NCBI GenBank assembly: GCA_949361645.1
Contig: OX442415.1
Span: 18,627,269-18,691,268, forward strand
Length of the DNA stretch: 64,000 bases
Reading direction: 5' to 3'
Source of the DNA: Spongilla lacustris
Lineage: Eukaryota; Porifera; Demospongiae; Spongillida; Spongillidae
Shown: positions 1-21,480 of the stretch, in pieces
How the letters are laid out: each line of letters opens with the position of its first letter
How positions within the stretch are numbered: the first letter of the stretch is position 1
Program-made: the position numbers and the translations under genes
The notes under the pieces: model-generated
Databases searched by the model: none
The model's input: the letters and a program-made list of their open reading frames with translations, nothing else
What the model was told of the DNA's origin: nothing

Positions 1-1
1 A

Positions 2-106
2 CCAGTGCTGGTGGAGCTGTCAATTGATGCAATGCATACCATTGTTCTAAACACGGTAAAAACTGAACTAGAAGCTCATCTTGCTGATCTCAGAAAACCT
101 GAATAA
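2..106 (+). pseudogene. TNP2-type (CACTA-like) transposase fragment, cut by window edge
   Basis: Frame 2 reads 34 residues to a TAA at 104-106 and contains LSIDAMHTIVLN followed by TVKTELEAHL. The DAMH..xLN block is a conserved part of the catalytic core of TNP2-type transposases, and the complete transposase at 48.2-52.3 kb has LVLDAMHIIPLNVI at the same place. The two differ enough to belong to separate subfamilies. Only this exon is visible because the window starts inside it. I could not extend it downstream in any frame, so it is either a last conserved exon followed by an intron or a decayed copy. The family assignment rests on one short block. Confidence 0.6.
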
Positions 107-2691
107 CCTATAGGTATTTGGCTGGCAAATTGTCAAACCATATACGGAAAATTTGATGTTTTTTAAAAAAGTATTTGGAAAAATTGATTTTCTGATCCAG
201 AAATTGATTATTATTATTTTTTAAATTGATTTTCATTATACAGGGGAGGTTGCACCCTACATGTATGTATGCATGTGAAGTGCATTATAATACTGAATGT
301 ACATGTACATATTGTGCATATATACATGTTTTTACAGGAACAATATGTTCTGTACAGGTATGTCAGAAGCCAAATTTGATGCTTTAAAGTCATTGTCCAC
401 TATTGTCAATTTGATGACAACATCTCTGTGCTGAAAATGGCCTGTACAATGAGGAAGTGAAGTAGACCTAAGGTGCTGGTCTGACAGTCATTGGTCTCCC
501 AAAGAAGCTGGAAAGGAAAGGCTGCTTCTAGACCTACAACTTAATACAGAGTGCAAAGAGACTAGAGGTAAGCATTGTCTTTACATTTTCATCCATGTCA
601 CTCTCGTTTTATAGTGATGTTCAACTGGTTTGTCGATCAATGAGTAACCGAAGGAGATCTAATACAAGAAGATGAAGTAGAGTGTCGCCCTGAAAAGATA
701 ATGAGGAATTAAGTGCTTGGATGACAATGTTTGTTTTGGACTAATCCGAAAGTGCTTCTCTTTTGATGCCTGGGACGTACTAGAAGCTGCAATGGATACT
801 ACCTCAAGGAAGTTGGACCTGCTGGCTCTGTGTGTCACACAGTACTGCATTCCATGGAGAGCATTTGCTGTGATGGTTGCCTTGTTTGGGTCCATTTGTG
901 AAGTGCACGGGACGAGAATTCCAGAGAGCAAGCTTTGGTTTTGTAGAGCCCGTTTTTCTATGTAAACTCTGACTAGTTTGTATGTATTATTTATAACTCA
1001 GCATGCTACCATAGATATTGTACCATACATATTATGATTTGCACGTGCAGGGGACAGAGGTCATATGTGACTGGCCGTATAAGAATAGTAAAGTGAGCTG
1101 GCATGATAGTGCAATTCATACCTGGCTTGCAGTAAGCAAAGTGAGCTGGTTTTACGGCGCCGTACAAATATAGAAAATACCATTCAAATCATTAATTTGC
1201 ACTACTTAATCTTTAATCTGCGTGAAACAATCCTGAATTCAGGATCGGTAAAATCCTGAATTCAGGATAGTGAGTTCTTCCGTTTATAACAACCATTGCA
1301 GTGAAAATTAAAATCATTAAAACATAGAAGCTGTTTGTTTCAACAATGGTGAACACATTCTATAGCATGGAATATTTTTTATCAGTTAGGAAGCAGCCCA
1401 AACTTCAAGGATGCATAGGCACGTTCGTTGCTCTCGCATACATAAATTAATGATTAGCAATTTATGGTTTGTAATGCTTACAAAGCATTGAGTATATCAA
1501 TTTTACTCCTTTTCACTACTTATTCATGACATTAGAATTAAAATTATTTGTTGTCAATAATATAAAGCACCATTTGCCATTATACATGTTACAAAACCTC
1601 AAAATCATATTAATGACAAATGTCACATGATCATGAACTTCGATTTCCATGAGGGGTTCATTTCCTGTGAATGCCCACATGCATGAGGTTTGGTGATTTT
1701 CGATAAGCTCCTGACCTAAAAGACAAATGGCTTTTGAAAGAGCAGTTTCACTAACTCAACCGGAGCCACAAACTGATGGTCCTTTGCTGTACAAGCTAAA
1801 GGTGGGTTCAACATATTGATGGTTTTGCATTGAAATATTCTGTTCCATTTATCAATCCACCATAGCCTGCATGGAGAGCATTTACAATGATGGCCCACAT
1901 TTATGGACCTCTGATTTAGTAACAGACGCTAGAACCCTGCAACTTAATTGCTATCATTTCTTTCTGCAGTAGTTACGGATCACCAATATTTGTCTTAAAT
2001 ATCTGCAAACCCTTACCTCAAATTTGAAGGCTGAAACTGAAAGAATTGTGGAAGCTTTAAAGGAGACAATTCGTGTAATTATAACACTGCAAAATATTAG
2101 AACCAATGTTGAAACTTACCATACACAGTTACGTATACGTAGTTCACTGCTGGCGGCAGAGACAATGTGTGCTGCATGATGTACATGTAGGCACTGTAGA
2201 TGTAGCTGCCATCCAATGTTTCTGCATCCCAGTATTATTGCCGTTCAATATCTATACCTTTGCTAGATCATTTACTCTCTGAAATGTGGTCACATTTTAG
2301 CTCCCATAATCAAATAGCTCTATTAGGACTCTCCATCGTGCCATCAATCATTGTAAATCTATCACGCTAAGGTTCCTGAAGATGTAACATAATGACCTTC
2401 CATCGCCACATTTTGTTAGCAGCGAGCTAGATTGCTGGTAAATTAAGCGGCAACATCACCTTAAGGTACATGGACAGAGTAGTCTACCATGCAACCTTTC
2501 TATACAGCTCGACCACATGTACAAATCACTTCCATGTGCCCTACTGAATTATATCAAAGTTTTTGTCACCACTCTTCCATTGACTATAGTTCCTCAGCAG
2601 ATACAGCAAATAGCTCCAGACATTAATTTAGTTATCTGAAACAAAATAAATCAAGACTTCTCTTAGATCTTCTATTACAACGCAGAGATTG
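107..2691. other. AT-rich stretch with no supported gene
   Basis: Open frames are short (82 residues at 717-965 is the longest) and none shows a recognisable domain. Around 1240-1270 the palindromic string TCCTGAATTCAGGA occurs twice, about 24 bp apart. I see no RNA gene or transposon ends here. Confidence 0.5.
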
Positions 2692-2696
2692 TCAGG

Positions 2697-3832
2697 CAGT
2701 GGCGGATCCAGGGTGGGAGGTCTAAGGGGTCTAAAGACCCCCCCCCCTCGGCCCGACCAGTTATGAATAAATTAACTTATGAATAATTAATTACATAATT
2801 GACGAGTTGAAAAACGAAGCGTTTAGTGCTAGTGAGAGCGAGTGAACTGATTAGCGAGTTAGCATTCGACCCAAAGTGTGTGTGAGTGTGTGTGTGTGGG
2901 GGGGGGGGGGGGGGGGGTCTAAAGCCAAGGCCCTCCAAGCGTGCAGTATTTAATTAGTATAGAGGGGTTGCATGGCCTACGTCACGTCGCAATGTCATGT
3001 GACAATTTATATTGCAACTTTTTTATATTGGGGGCAAGCGAGTATGGCGCGTCAATGGAATGGAGCGTATTGTCAGACTTTATCAGCGGTCGCCCGAGCC
3101 AGATATGAATCTAAAGTGTTGCAAGCGGGTTTAGGCATTGTCTCTTACTCGATCGACTATCTAACTCCTGCTGTTCTTTACTTTGCTAGAAATAGGCAGA
3201 TGGTACAGGAAAGAACCTTACATACCTTGGCGGGTGGTAGGAAAGAGCTTTACATGTCCGATCGCATCAAGCACCCGACAACGCAGCAAGTTTTACTTGA
3301 TAGACATGCTACACTATCCTTACGCTTTGCCCCCAATGTACGTATAAAATCGCTTCGTCACATGACATCACGAGATCCATGCAACCCCTCTATTGCTGCT
3401 ACGCGATGAAATGGTGTAAGCGATCAAAGGAAACAGGTAGAGCTAAATCAAGTACGTATATAATACTATTAAAGGTAAAACGAGTGTGTCGTTTAGACCA
3501 GAATACGGTCACAATGGCTTTGCGTAGAGTTTTCTATTCGCTATCCTTATCCACGTTGACTCACGCAGGCTTCTATGTTAATCAATTCAAATATTGCGCT
3601 TGCTAGCTATCAATATTGAATACACTTTCAAAGTATGCTTATTTTCATGCTAAATGAACGCAAAAGTGAAAAAGCGGCTGGGGCTTCGCCCCAGCCCCCA
3701 CTGGGGGAGCTTGCAGCGCTCCCCCAGACCCCCTAGCTGTTACGGGAGGGGGCACGCCCCCTCCAGTACCCACCCCCGCTTATGAATATAGTTATTAGAC
3801 CCCCCCTTCCAGAAATCCTGGATCCGCCGCTG
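2697..3832. mobile_element. Non-autonomous DNA transposon with 5-bp target duplication
   Basis: The left end reads CAGTGGCGGATCCAGG and the right end is its inverted copy with one mismatch (CCTGGATCCGCCGCTG). The element is flanked by direct repeats TCAGG at 2692-2696 and 3833-3837. The 1,136 bp interior has G and C runs, a GC-rich zone of stable hairpins at 3672-3770, a TG run, and a nested inverted repeat at about 2955-3397. The 145-codon open frame at 2972-3409 resembles nothing I recognise and spans the nested repeat, so I do not call it a gene. A CAG...CTG terminus with a 5-bp duplication also describes the element at 31837-33226, which carries a hAT-like remnant. Confidence 0.8.
2955..3397. 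repeat. Nested inverted repeat (MITE-like)
   Basis: AGAGGGGTTGCATGG at about 2960 recurs inverted as CCATGCAACCCCTCT at about 3378-3392. The arms continue imperfectly for about 40 bp and share TCATGTGAC in inverted orientation. The repeat lies wholly inside the larger transposon, suggesting a younger insertion, but the target duplication is not clear. Confidence 0.6.
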
Positions 3833-4235
3833 TCAGGATTAACACTTCTTGAATTAGACATAACAGCATCTATAATAATTGATGAATTTTGCAGACGTAA
3901 TAATCCACGACGACACAGCAGCAGCATCTTTGCTTATTAATATTAATTCCATGGTGATGCTATAAACTAATTAGCCAAGTGAAATATATGTGGTAAAAAA
4001 ACCTATAATATTATGTTTTTTGTACTGACGTACAGCTATATACATGCACATGTATATGTACTGCAAAGCTACGATAATCAACTGCATGGTGCATATGAAA
4101 CCACGAGGTTTCATGTACCTTGCCTTGTGGGATACTCTGATCATGCAATATGCACGGAGTTCATCGTATCGGATCGAGCTCTCCAAACAAAGCACCATAA
4201 CACTGTTATACATCGATCCTGCATCATGATCCCTA

Positions 4236-4320
4236 GATCGAACTTCAACCGGACTGGGAACGATGGGCGCACGTTACTTCCAACGTACATCCCTCGTTCC
4301 CAGTCCAATTGAAGTTCGAT
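4236..4320. repeat. Hairpin-forming palindromic repeat
   Basis: ATCGAACTTCAACCGGACTG followed by GGAACGATGGG is mirrored about 40 bp later by CCCTCGTTCCCAGTCC and AATTGAAGTTCGAT. One arm of the same sequence (TTGAACTTCAATTGGACTG, then GAACGAGGGACG) recurs at 19686-19720, so this is a dispersed family rather than a local accident. Confidence 0.7.
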
Positions 4321-4553
4321 GCACCCGGCGGGGTGGTGGCGGCGGCGCCATTATTATTGTCCATAGAATCCCTCAGATTTTTATTCGTATAAACCGTACA
4401 TCTCCGTCAAAAACAAATAACGAAAATCAAATAGTCATGCATCAGAATTCCTATACCTATACTACCCAACCCTGGATTATAATTTATATTACTTCAAAAT
4501 TAGTGCAGAACTTAATTATATACAAATTTTAGTCATACAAATGAGTGGAGCAC

Positions 4554-5526
4554 TTAGATGGAGTGATACTTGGAGTCATCATAATCAGTAGCTTCAAACT
4601 CGTGAGCAGTTTTCAACTGCACTTCGTATTGTTTCACCTTATATTTGCACTTGGAGCACGGTTTGCGACGGCACAGCTCTTTGTCGACGGTCAGTAATAA
4701 TGCGACGAGGGCTGTTGGGTTGAAAACCGCAACCAGAATCAACAGGGCATAGTTGTAACCTACTACTTCGTAGGTAATTGCAATCACGAACGATACGACG
4801 AAGATCGACACAGGTAAGGCAAAGACCAGCACTTCACGTTTCAGTTGTCTGTTTATCTCCGCATCGTCGGGATCAATAGTCCACTGCCTCTGCATGCCTT
4901 CGAATTCGGACAAGCGCCATCACCACCGCAACGTAGAGGATAACAACGACACTGCCTAGGATGGCAATGACCACCGAGTGAGCTATACTCACGGCTTGGC
5001 CAAACGCGAAGGTGGTGCAATTATCATCCATTGTGCGAATCGCGCACCAAGGAATGTTTGGTGACCGTCCGTAGGCCGAGTAGAGAAACGGGATTCAGAG
5101 CACCGTCAAAGGAAACGCGAAGATTATGAGTGGCCACAAACGTTTGTGACGTTGTTCGCCGCTGCGATTACTTATAAAGTCTGCGGAAAGGTTGCATGCC
5201 AAGGCTACAGTTGACAGTAGGATTATCCATAGCGCGTACGTATCCACAAAGCCTATCGCAGCACAAATGGTGACTGTAGCTTTGTTCTGTACGAAGTAGT
5301 CCAACCTGGTGAATGATCGCGAAATCCCTGCCAAAACGGCTCCCACGCTCATGTAGAGGACCATCAGATGGAATTGGAATCGATATTTCTTGTTCACGAG
5401 GTTAATAAAAATGGCAAGTGCACCAATTGCGATGGAAATGGGACCAGTGGCGGCTCTGGCAGCTGCTATTTCCTTGTATTGATCCTGCGGGTACTGAATG
5501 CAACTCAGATTTGAATCGTTGCCCAT
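4554..5526 (-). pseudogene. Seven-transmembrane receptor pseudogene
   Basis: Read on the minus strand, this is a divergent relative of the intact receptor at 17825-18847. Its start (MGNDSNLSCIQYP) aligns with the intact copy's MSIENRTCLNYSS. It shares a WPLIIFAFPL segment, an extracellular PWCAIRTMDDNC block (PWCNIRTVNEDC in the intact copy), and a matching last helix and basic tail. Two lesions break it. A TGA at 5095-5097 replaces the tryptophan of the WIPFL motif. A one-base insertion near 4875 shifts the frame after a VDY motif, where the following DPDDAEINRQ is in another frame. Otherwise the frame is clean, so inactivation looks recent. A sequencing error at either site cannot be excluded. 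Confidence 0.8.
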
Positions 5527-5869
5527 TTGATTTGTTGGGAGTGGCTGCTGGATTGGTGGGATGCGTACTTAGATAGCTGTCAGTCTGGTTAAATAAAACA
5601 CAAAATGCACAAGTGTGGGCGTCTGCACATTCCATGCAAAACTCAAGCGTATGATAATTAATGCCGATTAATTTCATGTACGTATACTGAATTTATATTG
5701 GCAAAGAAACGTTCAAAAACGCAGCCAGCTCATGATCAGATCAGAGTTGAAGTAAATGACTATATAATTGACTATATCTAATGCGGACCAAACTCTTCAT
5801 AATCCATAAGCTAGGCCTGCTAGCTGACACTAGTGGCTAGTGCACGCACGCTAGGAATTTGCATGGTCA

Positions 5870-6110
5870 TAATATGAGTCTGAGCACTTAGAAGTTAGAT
5901 GAAATAATACTTGGAGAGTTACATGGATTCATCATAAAATCTCGTCAACAATTGCATTTCGTAGTGTTTCACCTTTTAGTTATCTCTGCATTTAGAGCAC
6001 GGTTTGCGGCGCTACAGCTCTCTGTCAGACTCTACGGTCATGCAGTATAAATAATGCGACGCGTACGAGGGCTATTGCCTATTGGCATGGGTTGAAAACC
6101 GCTGGAGGCG
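5870..6110 (-). pseudogene. Decayed 3' fragment of the same receptor family
   Basis: The stretch repeats the 3' end of the neighbouring receptor pseudogene at nucleotide level. GAGCACTTAGA, GATACTTGGAG-like, TTTAGAGCACGGTTTGCGGC and GGGTTGAAAACCGC appear in the same order as at 4548-4730, with many indels. No open frame survives. It is a tandem copy older than the one at 4554-5526, showing that this receptor was locally duplicated. It lies just beyond the stop codon of the phospholipase B-like gene. Confidence 0.7.
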
Positions 6111-6230
6111 GTGCTATACATAATGTATCCAAATACAAAAAAACATGGAAGACTAACAAAAATATACAGAGATATTTGTACACACCAAATCCATAAAATT
6201 CCATCCTCATGCAAAGCAGCGGAGCACTTC

Positions 6231-15969
<9,739 letters not shown>

Positions 15970-16184
15970 AATGAGAGTAGGGGGAGGGGCTTCAATCAGC
16001 CATTAATTGCGTAATTTCTCTAATGTTGATCGAGGCTTTTGTAGCCAATCGTATATTAAATATTCATAGGTGAAGGGGAGGTGGCTTAAACGCTAGCACA
16101 GGGCAGCCTGTGAAAACAAGGATGGTGATATAACCACCGCCTCCCCATATATACATTGAGCGGGACGCGATGATTTGCCAAAAT

Positions 16185-16510
16185 CATTGGCGCGAATCGA
16201 GCGGGAAAAAGTGGACGTAGTTTGTTCAACTGTATCTCCGTATAACGAATGGCATAAAATTAACGAACAGAACAAATCAATAGGTATAGGACTTCTCTCC
16301 ATAAAAAACCATAATTGATTACTCCTACAGAAAGGTATAGTATATGTCGGATAGTTGAACCCAATACTGATACAGATCAATATTGGTTTAGTATGAAAGT
16401 TGATAGCGTTAACCGTTCAGAAGATATAGCGATTCAAACGAGAAGCATTTTAATAACATTTCATATATGGAGACAGTGTCCAGCAAAATCGGGCTTGTGG
16501 GGTTATAATT
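16185..16510. mobile_element. Diverged solo end of the giant TNP2 element family
   Basis: The segment follows the right-end sequence of the element at 38797-59711 in the same order. It has GCGCGAATCGAGCGGGAA, TAACGAACAGAACAAATC, TTGATTACTCCTAC, TAACCGTT followed by a degenerate block, and finally GAGACAGTGTCC before AAAATCGGG. The matching end of the large element has CGCGATTCGAGCGGGAAAC, TTAACGAACAGAACAAATCG, TTGATTACTCCTACC and TTTAACCGTTGGGAAG. Similarity is clear but interrupted by indels. No partner end is visible nearby, so it is a truncated or internally deleted old copy. Confidence 0.7.
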
Positions 16511-17038
16511 TTATCACTTAATTAGTCTATATAAAAATTGCATGTTAATACATCTTTGCAACGTTACCGTACAAACTTTTCCTTCCAAGTTTCGTACACT
16601 TGTTCCACATCATCACTCTGTCTCTGTCCATTCTGAAGCTCTAATTATTTTACATGGCGTCGATCAGTGCAAAGATCGCTAATACAACAGATTAGAATTC
16701 CTCAGTTTCTAAAAAGCTACCCCAAGCTGATCATGAAGAGGTTATTATATATGCGAACGGCGATTTTCTCGTGAACTGTCCCATTTTATTGTATTGTAAA
16801 TTCTGTGCTCACTGAACAATTATTCTGAAACAAAAAATGCATTTGTTACTACGCAATTACGCTATATCAGTGCATGTTTGCATGTGACTTCACATGTGCG
16901 AAGACAGGCCCGGATGCCCCTGCCATTTGTATCCGCCACTACATGCAGTGAGTTATCAGAGGTCTCTGGCGGAACCAGGACTTTATTGTAGAGGTTGCCC
17001 CAGGGGGTGGAGACATAATGAATGCATGTTCGGGTGAG

Positions 17039-17069
17039 GGGGGGGGTCCTCTATATTCTCCAGGGGGGT

Positions 17070-17100
<31 letters not shown>
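17039..17100. repeat. Long G homopolymer tract
   Basis: Nearly continuous guanine runs, interrupted mainly at 17047-17069. A tract of this kind can fold as a G-quadruplex, and its stated length is not trustworthy in any assembly. Confidence 0.9.
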
Positions 17101-17101
<1 letters not shown>

Positions 17102-17824
17102 GTATGTTTGCAATTTTTGTCATCCATAGAGGTGTAGGATTAAAAAATGGAATAGCCCATTGGATATGGCTGATGCATGGGATCAGGATAGGAGAATAAA
17201 TAGTTAAATTTAGTCCTCTTATTAATATTTAATCTGTATCGTTATCGGGTATGGAAACTCAGTATTACAGACCTGAACTATTAAGTTAGCAAATGCACAA
17301 GGATACACTGTATAAAGTACTTGTGGTGCCCAATAGAGGCAGCATTGCCGTGGTAGAGTGCAATGGACACTCTTTGGAGAAGGAATAAAGGAGACTGATG
17401 TGTGATGCCTGCATGCTGATATCCGGCAGTGAACAAACTGAGAGCACCAGCCACCAGATCGATCTAGAGGTCCCAATTGCAATTGGGACAAAATGTTGGG
17501 ATCCTGCAGAGCATATTTCTCCCTAGCTCTATAGCTTCCCTTGTGGCATCAGATATGACAAGACACTGGCCATAATTCCATAGCCATCTGATCTGATAGC
17601 GGATGACGATGTTTATCTTCGATGGTGATGAATTTATCTTCGATGATTATTCAGACATAGATGTTACGCGGAAATATCTATGATCGTTGAGCTAATTTAA
17701 AAGAACAATAAAAATACATTATGCGATAATGCTTACGTAATTCATTACTAATCCGGATACAAACCCTACCACGCGCGCACAATGCTTGTATCAGCTGTTT
17801 GTGGGTGTGAACAGCTACTTAAAA

Positions 17825-18847
17825 ATGTCGATTGAGAACAGGACATGTCTTAATTACTCCTCTCCCGAATTTAAGGTCATAGCAGTAGTCAGAGCTTCTG
17901 TCGGCCTTATCACGGTTTTTCTGGGAGCATTGACCATCATTACCAATGTTGTCTCCAGGAAGTACCTGTTCTCCTTCCACAGGAAGATCTTATATGTGGG
18001 TGTGGCATATGTCCTAGATGGTCTGTCTTCAGTCTTCAATCGGGTGGACTACCTTGGCGAGAACGAGGCCACGAGGGGGTTTTGCGTGTTCGCGGGACTT
18101 TGGAACAAGTACTCGATCTGCGCCGTCTCGGCGGCATCCTTCGCGATCGCCTGCAGCCTCTTTATGGACGTCATGTACGCAGTTCGGGCCAACAGTTACC
18201 AAGCGGTTGGGCGCCGCCCCAACTCCTGCCAGTTTTCGGACTGGTTCTGGCCCCTGATGATATTTGCTTTTCCGCTCTTGGTAGTGTGGATCCCTTTCCT
18301 TCAATCGGCGTACGGACAGTCGCCCGGGTCACCGTGGTGTAATATTCGCACCGTCAACGAAGACTGCAGCATGTTTAAATTCGGTCAAGATATCGATGCG
18401 GGGATATCCGCGCTCGTTCTAATGTATTTGGGTTACGTTGTCGCTATCTACATCATCACCGTGTTAGTTGTTGTGAGAAGGCGAAGAAGAAGAAAGGAAG
18501 TTATCTACGATCATGTGATAATGGTACAAAAGAAACAACTTGATCGGGAAATACGAGTCCTATTTTTGCCTGTGATATACCTCGCTGCCAGACTCATCGC
18601 CATTGTGGTGAATCTAGTTATCAACAGACCGGGAGAGTTTATCTTCCCAATGTGGATTATTTATGCAGTTGTCACGTCTATGGGCGGCTTCTTTGCACTT
18701 GCGATGACAATGGACTGTGATAGAAGAAGCTGCGGACGTGTGCTATCGCTGTGCTGCGTAAATTCCCACTACGTTAAAGAGTACCCGGTCGATAGCGATC
18801 CGATATCATCTGTCGAAGGCTCGGCGATGGTCTATCATGCCGCTTGA
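17825..18847 (+). CDS. Seven-transmembrane receptor, single exon
   Basis: A 340-residue membrane protein with seven hydrophobic segments, roughly residues 18-43, 52-68, 86-115, 140-160, 190-215, 242-268 and 275-300. The topology and loop cysteines (in GFC before helix 3 and PWC in the second extracellular loop) fit a G-protein-coupled receptor. The N-terminus has glycosylation sequons NRT and NYS. A basic RRRRRRK run follows helix 5 and a Cys-rich, Arg-rich segment follows helix 7. I start at the second Met (17825), because it aligns with the start of the related pseudogene at 4554-5526; an upstream in-frame ATG lies at 17786. No DRY or NPxxY motif is evident, so the subfamily is unassigned. 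The coding part is more GC-rich than its surroundings. The ligand is unknown. Confidence 0.85.
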   Translation: MSIENRTCLNYSSPEFKVIAVVRASVGLITVFLGALTIITNVVSRKYLFSFHRKILYVGVAYVLDGLSSVFNRVDYLGENEATRGFCVFAGLWNKYSICAVSAASFAIACSLFMDVMYAVRANSYQAVGRRPNSCQFSDWFWPLMIFAFPLLVVWIPFLQSAYGQSPGSPWCNIRTVNEDCSMFKFGQDIDAGISALVLMYLGYVVAIYIITVLVVVRRRRRRKEVIYDHVIMVQKKQLDREIRVLFLPVIYLAARLIAIVVNLVINRPGEFIFPMWIIYAVVTSMGGFFALAMTMDCDRRSCGRVLSLCCVNSHYVKEYPVDSDPISSVEGSAMVYHAA

Positions 18848-19463
18848 TATCCCCACGTCGCCATAGTATGTATTAAAATGTGATTTAATTTGGACGTGAC
18901 GATGTTTTGAGTTTGTAATATATATATAATTATATATATAATAATAGATAATTATGTACGTATATAGTAACTTTAATTTCAGTTTGAATCCTATTTGAAG
19001 ATCAGTGCATTGTATGGGAGTATAAAATACGGAATTAACACACGGAAGGATAGAATCTCTCTTATAGTATTGAAAATTCATTAAGTACGTACCCCGGCCA
19101 TGTACCCGGCATGACACTCTGAAATCCACCCAAGCTTTTAAACTGACGCTGAAGCTTAAGAGAACCATGTCAAGAAATTGTGGACATCAATGCATAACTC
19201 GGCTTACAATTGTGATTTTAAAAATCTGATTGCACCATTAAACTCACTAGGTACTTTAGAGATTTATCAAGTTATTAAAACAGCTAATTAATTTATTAAA
19301 ATATATTATTGTTATTGTCTTGTAATACGTTAATTGTATGTCTGCATGGCAGGAAAGTTAGGAATAGCAATCGCTGTTACATAAAATCCTTCCGAACTAA
19401 AGCTATCGTCGATTTTGCCCCTGCCACTGGATACATTCTGGAGGTCACGTGATATGTTATTTA
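18848..19463. other. 3' flank of the receptor, no gene seen
   Basis: AT-rich, with a TATATAATTATATATATAATAATAG stretch near 18920-18950. No clear polyadenylation site can be fixed, although several AATAAA-like strings occur. No coding frame is supported. Confidence 0.4.
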
Positions 19464-19530
19464 CTCGTTCCCAGACCCTATTTATTTAGAACACCTTGTT
19501 TGTCAATAAATAGGGTCTGGGAACGAGACT
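19464..19530. repeat. Short hairpin repeat (palindromic MITE-like)
   Basis: CTCGTTCCCAGACCCTATTT is mirrored by AAATAGGGTCTGGGAACGAG across a loop of about 25 bp. A related half-site, GTCTCGTTTCCAGACCC, occurs at 20103-20119, so the family is dispersed. Confidence 0.75.
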
Positions 19531-19683
19531 AGGCATGGCTAGCCTTTTGGCGGAGGGTTGGGTATCAAGCCTATATTTGTACCCGTCTGATTAGTATTGT
19601 GGATATAATAGCACTACACTCGATTGCTATCAATAATTCTTGGTATATATACGCTAGTCTTGCTAGCCAGACGTACATGTACA

Positions 19684-19735
19684 ACATTGAACTTCAATTG
19701 GACTGTGAACGAGGGACGCATGTTGGAAGTAAGAC
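19684..19735. repeat. Single arm of the hairpin family seen at 4236
   Basis: TTGAACTTCAATTGGACTGT and GAACGAGGGACGCATGTTGGAAGTAA match the right arm and, inverted, the loop of the 4236-4320 palindrome. The opposite arm is missing here. Confidence 0.6.
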
Positions 19736-20639
19736 TTACGTACTTGAAACCCCCAAAACGCGAAGGTCGAGCTGATAGAACGGCTGCTGTGGAGTAGCTA
19801 CCACGGTGTCACTATACGAGAGTCGAGAGTATACCCCGCTCTTTAGTGGTTAACGGGCGATTCCGTCCCTATACATATATATCTGCCTGCATTTGCATCG
19901 CTCTGACGTTTACCATCACGACTGGCTTGTTTTTGATAACATACTAGAAGTTCTCGTGGAGGTGTGTTAATTTAGAACATTGCCTTCCACTAGAATTCAC
20001 ATATGCATGGGCGGCGGATATTCCCAGCTGGACTTTCCTGTTATGTATATGTGTATCGTTGATTAATGGCTAACCAAGGTCGCTCGCGCTTACTTCCATA
20101 GCAGTCTCGTTTCCAGACCCAATATACGCAGCTGCTCTGCTACGTATACGAGGTGAAGTCTGTCCTGTAGTATTTCTTTCCAACTCCGCCGGAATGTCGG
20201 CCAAGGTATACAACAAGGATGAACAGCCGTAAACGTACTCGGAGAGTGGTTATAACTTATAAGTATAGATCACATACATGCACCTGTCTGTGTAATTTGC
20301 CCCTACAAATACTAAGCAATGGCACAGAAAAGGATGCCATGATGCAGCTCTGATATGTCATCAATGAACAGATCGATGGCATGAATGCACAGCTAGGTAG
20401 AACTACATGTATGTATGTACTACCATGCATGTGAAACATTTACACAAATCACCACATGCCACCACCCTAATTAAATAGGTGACCACAAAGATGTTGACAG
20501 CTACAATGTACTCTGTTAATACCAGCCTTTCTTGAACCTTCCACACACACACACATACACAACCAATAGATAACCAAATAAATACACCTTAACTGTTACA
20601 TCGATCACCTACATGTATTACATACATCTGCAGAGCCAT

Positions 20640-21478
<839 letters not shown>

Positions 21479-21480
21479 CA

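Noticed and set aside
2972..3409. 145-codon open frame inside the transposon at 2697-3832
   Set aside because: It spans a nested inverted repeat and resembles no transposase; length alone does not support a gene.
17786..17824. Upstream ATG of the receptor
   Set aside because: The related pseudogene aligns from the second Met (17825), and the extra 13 residues have no counterpart.
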